Source: an uncultured Selenomonadales bacterium
GTDB taxonomy: Bacteria; Bacillota; Negativicutes; Acidaminococcales; Acidaminococcaceae
NCBI GenBank assembly: GCA_900316935.1
Contig: ONEW01000027.1
Span: forward strand, 1-34,078
DNA length: 34,078 nt
Direction of reading: 5' to 3'
A program made the position numbers and the translations under genes. The notes beneath the pieces were generated by a model, which saw nothing but the letters and a program-made list of their open reading frames with translations, was not told the DNA's origin and searched no databases. Of this stretch, positions 28,256 to 34,078 are shown piece by piece; position 1 is the first letter of the stretch; every line of letters starts with the position of its first letter.

Positions 28256-29305
28256 ATGCTGCATTGGAAACGGACGGGCGGCGTGCTGGCTGCCGTATTT
28301 TGCATCCTGCTGCCCGTAAGCGTACATGCCACTGTGCCGGAACAGAAGCAGGCAGGCGCCGCGGTGAAACCGGCGGTCCAGACGGACAAGGCGCAACCGA
28401 CCGCCACCAAACCGGCGGAACCGGGGCCCTACCAGGCGGGCGATACCAGGATCCCGCCCGATGTCCCCCCCGTCGGGAAGGGCAACATCATCGCCCGGGC
28501 CGGCAGGGTCATCCGCAACAAGAACTACCTGCTGCCGGCGGGGTACCAGAACGTCACGATCCAGGGCAAGGCCGAGGCGACGAAGAACCAGGCGGCCCAG
28601 CTGATCATGCAGCAGACGCCGGTCCTGAACATCGGCTGCGGCGTCGGGGAAATCGTCAAGTACTACTGGGAAGAAGCCGAAAAGGAAGGCATCCGTCCCG
28701 ATCTGGCCCTGGCCCAGGCGCTCGTGGAAACGGGCTTCTTCAAGTTCGGCGGCGATGTGAAGCCCTGGCAGCACAATTTCTGCGGCCTCGGCACGACAGG
28801 CGGCGGGGTCCGCGGGGCTGCCTTCAAGACGCCCCAGGAAGGCGTACGGGCCCACATCCAGCACCTGGTGGCCTATTCCCGGACGGACAAGCCGAAGACG
28901 GCCATCATCGATCCGCGCTTTCAGTCGGCCCGTTCCATCCGCCTGCAGAACGGCCTCGTGACGAAGTGGTCCGGCCTCAACTGGACCTGGGCCATGGGCG
29001 GGGAATATGCCGAAAAGATCTTCACCATCCAGCAGCGCATGCTGCTCTGCGAAGATAAGGAACCGAGAGATGCCTGGCACGATTACAGCAAAATGGAAGC
29101 GGAGTACGAGCGCATCTACGAAGAACGCAAAAAGCACGGCTGGGCTTCGCCGTCCAAACAGCCCGTGACATCGGACCGGAAGACGGAGAAGCACCGCAAG
29201 GATAAAAAGAAGAATCCGAAGGGGAAGGAACGCCGGACCGTCCGGCCGGGCCGTTCCCCATATGTCGTGAGCACGGCGCCGGTGGCGTACGGCTTCCGCA
29301 GATAG
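28256..29305 (+). CDS. Exported N-acetylglucosaminidase (GH73-type) cell-wall hydrolase
   Basis: A 349-residue protein with a Sec signal peptide (MLHWKRTGGVLAAVFCILLP, cleavage near VHA at 24). A proline-rich spacer runs to about 75 (KPAEPGPYQAGDTRIPPDVP). The glucosaminidase domain (about 110-270) has EGIRPDLALAQALVETGFFK with Glu158 as likely catalytic acid, FCGLGTTGGGVRGAAFKTPQ, then GVRAHIQHLVAYSRTDKP and NWTWAMGGEYAEKIFTI. It cleaves peptidoglycan glycan chains, presumably in the periplasm. The C-terminal tail (about 300-340) is very basic (KTEKHRKDKKKNPKGKERRT), which may bind anionic wall or membrane. The start at 28256 has GGAGGAGGA upstream. Confidence 0.88.
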   Translation: MLHWKRTGGVLAAVFCILLPVSVHATVPEQKQAGAAVKPAVQTDKAQPTATKPAEPGPYQAGDTRIPPDVPPVGKGNIIARAGRVIRNKNYLLPAGYQNVTIQGKAEATKNQAAQLIMQQTPVLNIGCGVGEIVKYYWEEAEKEGIRPDLALAQALVETGFFKFGGDVKPWQHNFCGLGTTGGGVRGAAFKTPQEGVRAHIQHLVAYSRTDKPKTAIIDPRFQSARSIRLQNGLVTKWSGLNWTWAMGGEYAEKIFTIQQRMLLCEDKEPRDAWHDYSKMEAEYERIYEERKKHGWASPSKQPVTSDRKTEKHRKDKKKNPKGKERRTVRPGRSPYVVSTAPVAYGFRR

Positions 29306-29315
29306 GAGCAAGGTC

Positions 29316-29828
29316 ATGCATGTAGTGTTATATGAGCCGGAAATCCCCGGCAACACGGGGAACATTTCGCGCCTGTGCGCCGTCACGGGGTGCCACCTGC
29401 ACCTGATCCGGCCCCTGGGCTTCAACACGGACGACAAGTCCCTGAAGCGGGCCGGCCTCGATTACTGGCACCTGCTGGACATCGACTATTACGACAGCCT
29501 GCAGGAATGCCTGGAAAAGTACAAGGACCACAGCCAGTACTTTCTGACGAGCAAAGCGACGAAGGGGTACACCCAGGTCCATTACGACGCCGGGAGCCTG
29601 CTCGTGTTCGGGCGGGAGACATCGGGGCTGCCGGACTGGGTCCACGAACAATACGCCGGCCAGTGCCTGCGCATCCCCATGCTGCCCGACCGCAAGGCGC
29701 GCTGCCTGAACCTGTCGAGCTCCGTGGCCATCGTGGTGTACGAGGCTTTCCGGCAGCAGCCTGATTTCGGCGGCCTGTCGCTTGTGCCGACGGAACACCA
29801 CGGCACCCTGAATTCGCAATACCGATAA
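29316..29828 (+). CDS. trmL: tRNA (cytidine/uridine(34)-2'-O)-methyltransferase TrmL
   Basis: A 170-residue SPOUT-class methyltransferase that methylates the wobble base of tRNA-Leu. MHVVLYEPEIPGNTGNISRL is the characteristic start. LHLIRPLGFNTDDKSLKRAG and LDYWHLL follow. The SAM-binding knot shows LLVFGRETSGLPDWV and IPMLPDRKARCLNLSSSVAI. The length is standard. Eleven bases separate it from the glucosaminidase, with AGGAG as ribosome site, so it is cotranscribed. The link to the folate genes downstream is position only. Confidence 0.95.
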   Translation: MHVVLYEPEIPGNTGNISRLCAVTGCHLHLIRPLGFNTDDKSLKRAGLDYWHLLDIDYYDSLQECLEKYKDHSQYFLTSKATKGYTQVHYDAGSLLVFGRETSGLPDWVHEQYAGQCLRIPMLPDRKARCLNLSSSVAIVVYEAFRQQPDFGGLSLVPTEHHGTLNSQYR

Positions 29829-29870
29829 GGACGCATGGCCCGGCGGGGCCTGCTTCCGGGAGGATGGAGC

Positions 29871-30248
29871 ATGAAAGTTTTGAAGGAGTTTGAATTTGAC
29901 GCGGCCCACTACCTGCCGAGCTACAACGGCAAATGCGAGCACCTGCACGGCCACACGTACCGGCTGGTGGTCCTGGTGGAAGGCCGCCCCGACGCCGAAG
30001 GCATGGTCATGGACTTCACGAAATTGAAACATACGGTGCAGGACCTGGTCCTGTCCCGCCTGGACCATCATCTGCTGAACGACCTGCTGCCCAACCCGAG
30101 TGCCGAAAACATCGCCATCTGGGTCTGGAACAAGCTGGCCGGCCCGTTGTCCGGGCCGGATCGCCGCCTCTGCGAAGTGCAGGTCTGGGAAACCCGGACG
30201 AGCGGCTGCATCTACAATGGGGAATTTTACGAGGGGGAACTATGCTGA
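29871..30248 (+). CDS. queD: 6-pyruvoyl-tetrahydropterin-synthase family enzyme with CExxHGH motif (folate bypass and/or QueD)
   Basis: A 125-residue zinc enzyme of COG0720. His13 (DAAHYL), His26 and His28 (HLHGH) are the zinc ligands. The catalytic region reads Cys22-Glu23-His-Leu-HGH, that is C-E-x2-H-G-H. QueD enzymes have C-x3-HGH and PTPS-III enzymes, which replace FolB, carry a Glu. The combined CExxHGH is, as I recall, the mark of dual PTPS-I/III proteins able to serve both queuosine and folate synthesis. LDHHLLNDL and VQVWETRTSGCIYNG complete the family. The start at 29871 has GGAGGATGGAG before it. It overlaps folE2 by seven bases and lies in a folate operon without folB, so direct production of 6-hydroxymethyl-dihydropterin is likely. 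The symbol follows common usage only. Confidence 0.88.
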   Translation: MKVLKEFEFDAAHYLPSYNGKCEHLHGHTYRLVVLVEGRPDAEGMVMDFTKLKHTVQDLVLSRLDHHLLNDLLPNPSAENIAIWVWNKLAGPLSGPDRRLCEVQVWETRTSGCIYNGEFYEGELC

Positions 30249-31018
30249 AAGATGTACAGTCCGAACAGGACACGCGGAACATTCCGCTCCAACGGGCAGG
30301 CATCAAGGACCTGCGCTGGCCCCTGACCGTGCGGGACCGCCAGAACGGGAAGCAGCACACCGTGGCCCGGGTCTCCCTGGCCGTCAACCTGCCCCGGGAC
30401 CTGCGCGGCACGCATATGAGCCGGTTCGTGCAATGCCTCAAGAAACTCGACGTCGTGAACCTCTCCGCCCTGGAAGAGGTCCTGGACGACCTGAAGCAAA
30501 GTCTGGAGGCGGACAGTGCCTACATGCGCCTCACTTTTCCGTACTTCATTGAGAAGAAGGCCCCTGTCAGCGGACTGACGTCGCTCATGGACCTCCAATG
30601 CACCTTCACTATGGAGAAGGGGGAAAAGTTCCGCCAGCGCGTGAAGGTCGAAGTACCGGTCCAGACCCTGTGCCCCTGTTCGAAGGAGATCAGCGACTAC
30701 GGGGCCCACAACCAGCGGGCCACCGCTTCCCTGGAAATCGAGATGGCTGAATTCATCTGGATCGAGGAACTGGCCGAAATGGCGGATGCCGGCGCCAGCT
30801 CTCCCGTCTACGGGCTGCTGAAGCGCCCCGATGAAAAATTCGTGACAGAACACGCCTACGAGAATCCCCGCTTCGTGGAGGATGCCGTACGGGAAATCGC
30901 CCTGCGGCTGGAAAAGGACAGACGCGTCACGTGGTACCGCGTGACCGTGGAAAGCATGGAAAGCATCCACAACCACAACGCCTTTGCGACCGTGGAAAAA
31001 GGCTGGATGAACGAGTGA
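30242..31018 (+). CDS. folE2: GTP cyclohydrolase FolE2 (type IB)
   Basis: A 258-residue metal-dependent enzyme that converts GTP to dihydroneopterin triphosphate, the first step of folate and queuosine synthesis; it replaces FolE under zinc limitation in some bacteria. LQRAGIKDLRWPLTVRDR is the typical start. Metal ligands are expected in VPVQTLCPCSKEISDYGAHN (Cys and His), and TEHAYENPRFVEDAVREIAL and SMESIHNHNAFA are family blocks. The start at 30242 overlaps the upstream gene by seven bases, with GAGGGGG before it. It is the only GTP cyclohydrolase in the window, so the operon feeds from here. Confidence 0.95.
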   Translation: MLKDVQSEQDTRNIPLQRAGIKDLRWPLTVRDRQNGKQHTVARVSLAVNLPRDLRGTHMSRFVQCLKKLDVVNLSALEEVLDDLKQSLEADSAYMRLTFPYFIEKKAPVSGLTSLMDLQCTFTMEKGEKFRQRVKVEVPVQTLCPCSKEISDYGAHNQRATASLEIEMAEFIWIEELAEMADAGASSPVYGLLKRPDEKFVTEHAYENPRFVEDAVREIALRLEKDRRVTWYRVTVESMESIHNHNAFATVEKGWMNE

Positions 31019-31026
31019 GGGACATC

Positions 31027-32211
31027 ATGCTGTATACCATCTGCCAGGACGCCCTGGAACGCGAAATCGCGCAGCTGGGCGTCTATAAACCAAGTATCGC
31101 CATCCTGGCTGCCAAGGGCCGCGTGACCCCCCTCAAAGTGACGGGCGTGCGGACCCCGGCAGCCAACATCATCAAACAGGAAATGCTGGCCGCCGGCGGC
31201 GACTGTGCCACGCCGGGCACGGCCATCACCTGCGCCGTACCCCGGGTGGACATCATCCTGCTGGGCGGGCGCAAGCAGTACGCCATCCTGCTCTATAAGT
31301 TGAAACAGATGCCGTATTTCGGCATTCCGGACATCGTCGGGGAACTGGAAGCGTACCTGGGCCGGCAGCCCAAGTGCACGGTCCTGGCCGACGGACGCCG
31401 GCTGACGTACGGGCAGATGGCCGTCATGGGCATCATCAACGTGACGCCCGATTCCTTCTATGCCGGTTCGCGCCGCCAGGGGACGGATGCCGTCCTCGCC
31501 CAGGCGGAAAAGATGCTGGCCGGCGGGGCGGCCGTCCTGGATATCGGCGGCGAATCGACCCGGCCCGGCTCCGACCCTGTTACGGCCGAAGAGGAGCGGA
31601 GCCGCGTACTGCCTGCCGTGGAAGCCGTCAAACGGCATTTCCCCGAAGCGGTCGTCTCCGTCGACACGTACCGCGCAGCCCTGGCCCGGGAAGCCATGGC
31701 CTGCGGCGGGGACATCATCAACGACATCAGCGCCATGCAGGCCGATGAAGGCATGCTGTCCGCTGTGGTGGACACCCAGGCGCCGGTCATCCTGATGCAC
31801 ATGCGCGGCGTGCCGAAGAACATGCAGTCCCGATGCCGTTACGACAACGTGGTGCAGGAAGTGGCAGCGTACCTGCTGGAACGCGCGCGGCTGCTGCAGG
31901 AACACGGCGTCGGCCCCGACAAGGTCCTCCTCGATCCGGGCATCGGCTTCGCCAAGGACAAGGACCAGAACCTGCAGCTCATCCAGGGCCTGGAAGCTCT
32001 GACCGGCACGGCGTATCCCGTACTCATGGCGGCTTCGCGCAAGACCGTCGTCGGCCAGGTGCTGGGCGGGCTGCCGGCGGAAGAGCGGCTGGAAGGGACC
32101 ATGGCCATATCGGCGGCCTCGGTGTACGCCGGCGCCGATATGGTGCGCGTCCACGACGTCAAGGAGAATGTGCGGCTCATCCGGATGCTGGAAGCCATCC
32201 GCCGGGCCTGA
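31027..32211 (+). CDS. folP: Dihydropteroate synthase with long N-terminal extension
   Basis: A 394-residue enzyme. The DHPS TIM barrel starts at about residue 134 with MGIINVTPDSFYAG, then LDIGGESTRPGSDP, VSVDTYRAALAREAM, DIINDISAMQ, MHMRGVP, LLDPGIGFAKDKD and AASRKTVVGQVLGG, all hallmark blocks. It joins 6-hydroxymethyl-dihydropterin diphosphate to p-aminobenzoate and is the sulfonamide target. The first 125 residues are extra (YTICQDALEREIAQLGVYKP, GVRTPAANIIKQEMLAAGGD, CAVPRVDIILLGGRKQYAIL) and look like a small alpha/beta domain of unknown role. The start is the ATG at 31027 or the GTG at 31015, which overlaps the folE2 stop. Confidence 0.94.
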   Translation: MLYTICQDALEREIAQLGVYKPSIAILAAKGRVTPLKVTGVRTPAANIIKQEMLAAGGDCATPGTAITCAVPRVDIILLGGRKQYAILLYKLKQMPYFGIPDIVGELEAYLGRQPKCTVLADGRRLTYGQMAVMGIINVTPDSFYAGSRRQGTDAVLAQAEKMLAGGAAVLDIGGESTRPGSDPVTAEEERSRVLPAVEAVKRHFPEAVVSVDTYRAALAREAMACGGDIINDISAMQADEGMLSAVVDTQAPVILMHMRGVPKNMQSRCRYDNVVQEVAAYLLERARLLQEHGVGPDKVLLDPGIGFAKDKDQNLQLIQGLEALTGTAYPVLMAASRKTVVGQVLGGLPAEERLEGTMAISAASVYAGADMVRVHDVKENVRLIRMLEAIRRA

Positions 32212-32278
32212 GCGACAAATAACGTCGTGGTGGTAATACAACGTCTGACTGATGTCATTGCGACACAATGGAGAAACT

Positions 32279-33949
32279 ATGGCTGTCTACATCGCCCTGG
32301 GCTCGAACCTGGGCAATAAAGAAGAGAACTTGAAGAAGGCCCTGGCCCTGCTGCCAGGCAAAGGCGTGCACCCTGTCCAGGTGGCGCCTTTTCTGACGAC
32401 GGCCCCCTACGGGGTTACGGACCAGCCGGACTTTTTGAACACCGTGGCCCGCGTGGAGACGGAACTGGCCCCGGAAGAACTGCTCCAGGCCCTCCTGGCC
32501 GTGGAACAGGAAATGGGCCGGGTGCGCCGGCGCCACTGGGGCGAGCGCAATATCGACCTGGATCTGCTGCTCTATGACGACCGGGTCCTGGACCTGCCCG
32601 ATTTGAAGCTGCCCCACCCGGACATGCAGAACCGCGCCTTCGTGCTGGAACCCCTGGCCTGCATCGCGCCGGATGCCGTCCATCCCGTGCTGGGGAAGAC
32701 CGCGGGGACCCTGTGGGCGGAACTGCAGCAGCGCCAGCTGGCAGAACGGATGCTGGAGCGCTTCCGCCGGTACGTGCAGGTTCCGACGGCTTCGGATCCT
32801 GATTCCACCGCATTCCCCAGCACGGAAAAGCAACTGGTGCTGGCCAGGGCCCTGCGGCAGGAACTGCAGGAGCTGGGCCTGTCCGGCGTGCGCCTGACGG
32901 AGTACGGCTACGTACTGGCCGAACTGCCGGCCAACACGGACGACGAGGTGCCGGTCATCGGCCTCATCGCCCACATGGATACGAGCAGCGAAGCTTCGGA
33001 CACGGACATCGACCTGCAGGTGCACCGGAACTACGACGGCGGTGTCCTGCCCCTGGGCGGCGGGCGGGTCCTCGATCCGGCCGTTTTCCCGGAACTGAAA
33101 CGCTATGTGGGGCAGACGCTCCTCACGTCGGACGGCACGACCCTCATCGGCGCCGATGACAAGGCGGGCCTCTGCGGCATCGTCACGGCCTGCGAATGGT
33201 TCCTGCAGCATCCGGACGTGTCCCATGGCCGCGTGCTGCTGGCCTTTACGCCCGACGAGGAGACGGGGCGCGGCACGGAACACTTCCCCCTGGACGGATT
33301 CCCCGCCGATTTCGCCTATACCGTCGACGGCGGCGGGGCCGGGGAGCTCAATTACGAAACGTTCAACGCCTGCAACGTGACGGTCCGCTTCCACGGCGTC
33401 AGCGTCCATCCCGGTTCGGCCAAACACAAGATGAAGAACGCCGTGACCCTGTGCGCCCAGTTCCAGCTGTCCCTGCCGCGGGGGGAAGCACCGGAATACA
33501 CGGACGGCCGCGAAGGGTTCTACCATTGCATGCGCGTCCAGGGCGGCGTTGACGAGGTGCGCCTCGACATGATCGTCCGCGACCACGACAAGGCTGTGCT
33601 GGCCCACCGGAAAGAAGTCCTGCTCGCCCTTGCGGAAAGTTTCAACAAAGAGTACGGCGCCGGTTCGGTGGAGCTGGAACTGGACGACGTGTACAGCAAC
33701 ATGAAGGAATACATACTGCCGGTGTACGAAATTGTGGAACGGGCGGAAAAAGCCTTCCGGGCGGCCGGCGTCGAACCGGACATCGTCCCCGTGCGGGGCG
33801 GTACGGACGGGGCGCTGCTCTCGGCCCGGGGCCTGCCGTGTCCGAATTTGTTTACGGGCGGCCATAATTTCCACGGACCGTATGAATATATCCCCCTGGA
33901 ATCGCTGGTCCTCCAGGCCCGCATGCTCGTGGAGCTGCTGAAGGCCTGA
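32279..33949 (+). CDS. FolK-PepT fusion: hydroxymethyldihydropterin pyrophosphokinase joined to peptidase T
   Basis: A 556-residue protein in one uninterrupted frame. Residues 1-145 are a full HPPK (FolK): MAVYIALGSNLGNKEENLKK, TTAPYGVTDQPDFLNTVARV, RRHWGERNIDLDLLLYDD, LKLPHPDMQNRAFVLEPLAC. Residues 158-556 are a full peptidase T (M20): FRRYVQVPTASDPDSTAFPS, AHMDTSSEASD (His232, Asp234), LIGADDKAG (Asp293), TPDEETGRGTEHF (Glu327, Glu328), VSVHPGSAKHKMKNA, GGTDGALLSARGLP, LFTGGHNFHGPYEY. The join is a short linker GTLWAELQQRQLAERMLERF. Met158 (32750) could start a free PepT, but no ribosome site precedes it. FolK activates the pterin; PepT removes the N-terminal residue of tripeptides. The start at 32279 has GGAGA upstream. 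Confidence 0.92.
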   Translation: MAVYIALGSNLGNKEENLKKALALLPGKGVHPVQVAPFLTTAPYGVTDQPDFLNTVARVETELAPEELLQALLAVEQEMGRVRRRHWGERNIDLDLLLYDDRVLDLPDLKLPHPDMQNRAFVLEPLACIAPDAVHPVLGKTAGTLWAELQQRQLAERMLERFRRYVQVPTASDPDSTAFPSTEKQLVLARALRQELQELGLSGVRLTEYGYVLAELPANTDDEVPVIGLIAHMDTSSEASDTDIDLQVHRNYDGGVLPLGGGRVLDPAVFPELKRYVGQTLLTSDGTTLIGADDKAGLCGIVTACEWFLQHPDVSHGRVLLAFTPDEETGRGTEHFPLDGFPADFAYTVDGGGAGELNYETFNACNVTVRFHGVSVHPGSAKHKMKNAVTLCAQFQLSLPRGEAPEYTDGREGFYHCMRVQGGVDEVRLDMIVRDHDKAVLAHRKEVLLALAESFNKEYGAGSVELELDDVYSNMKEYILPVYEIVERAEKAFRAAGVEPDIVPVRGGTDGALLSARGLPCPNLFTGGHNFHGPYEYIPLESLVLQARMLVELLKA

Positions 33950-33987
33950 GGCGGCAGCGCACAACGGAAGATCCGGATACGCAATCA

Positions 33988-34012
33988 AAACTACCCGTAT
34001 AACGGGTAGTTT
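33988..34012. terminator. Terminator hairpin after folK-pepT
   Basis: AAACTACCCG (33988-33997) pairs perfectly with CGGGTAGTTT (34003-34012) around a 5-base loop. The short T end on each strand suggests bidirectional use. The last 66 bases of the window (34013-34078) hold only AT-rich sequence with an AGCCTT/AAGGCT pairing and no visible gene. Confidence 0.75.
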
Positions 34013-34078
34013 GCTCTGCGGCTAAAAGCCTTATTACCTGCCTAACCTAAAAGGTTTTTGTAAAAAGGCTACCAACCG

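Noticed and set aside
32255..33988. A 577-residue open frame on the minus strand opposite folK-pepT
   Set aside because: Shadow of the well-supported fusion gene; no ribosome site, no domain.
1..34078. CRISPR arrays or rRNA genes
   Set aside because: No regularly spaced repeats and no rRNA-like stretch were seen anywhere in the window.
34013..34078. Insertion sequence end at the right edge
   Set aside because: AT-rich with AGCCTT/AAGGCT pairing but no recognisable terminal repeat or transposase; probably a terminator region of the next gene outside the window.

Overview
The window reads as a piece of a GC-rich chromosome from an anaerobic diderm Firmicute of the class Negativicutes. This is an inference. 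It rests on the gene order yceD-rpmF-fapR-plsX-fabH-fabD-fabG-acpP-fabK-fabF-rnc, the use of FapR and FabK, a FolE2-type folate route, the rsmD-coaD-coiled-coil-tmcAL neighbourhood, and many Sec signal peptides. I cannot fix the genus from sequence alone.

Region 1 (1-1620) is a decayed prophage. The right end of an IS3-family element lies inside the 3' part of a phage portal gene. That gene has a one-base frameshift and ends in a short toxin-like tail followed by a small overlapping gene. A YjcQ-type gene with an internal deletion and an N-terminal fragment of a MuF-type head protein follow. Region 2 (1624-7143) looks like one regulon: a MerR regulator on the minus strand faces a MerR-type promoter with nested palindromes. 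The promoter reads into a secreted two-domain carboxymuconolactone decarboxylase-like protein, a broken alpha/beta hydrolase, two exported alpha/beta hydrolases (the first apparently lacking an internal block) and an iron-type alcohol dehydrogenase. Region 3 (7157-10507, minus strand) holds a periplasmic TPR protein, BrnQ and TyrS. Region 4 (10631-12702) has a strong promoter driving a small cytosolic protein and a 47-residue membrane protein, then a GNAT acetyltransferase, a DUF1638 protein and a minus-strand tRNA-Pro(CGG).

Region 5 (12778-16209) carries rsmD, coaD and a coiled-coil protein, with convergent tmcAL. Region 6 (16360-26350) is the lipid block: yceD-rpmF from one strong promoter, then fapR and the type II fatty acid genes from another promoter with a candidate FapR operator just downstream of its predicted start. 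A terminator sits between acpP and fabK. rnc and a radical SAM gene close the block. Region 7 (26439-28050, minus) has an EamA transporter and a UPF0173 metallo-hydrolase. Region 8 (28171-34012) begins with an exported glucosaminidase and trmL, then a folate operon: a 6-pyruvoyl-tetrahydropterin-synthase family protein, FolE2, FolP with a long N-terminal extension, and a FolK fused in frame to a complete peptidase T.

The strongest novel points are the FolK-PepT fusion and the CExxHGH motif of the PTPS protein in a folate operon that lacks folB. The motif suggests this enzyme makes the folate pterin directly and may also serve queuosine synthesis. Secondary points are the double-palindrome MerR promoter with its eroding secreted-hydrolase cluster, the four-cysteine tail of FabK, and the phage toxin/immunity-like remnant.
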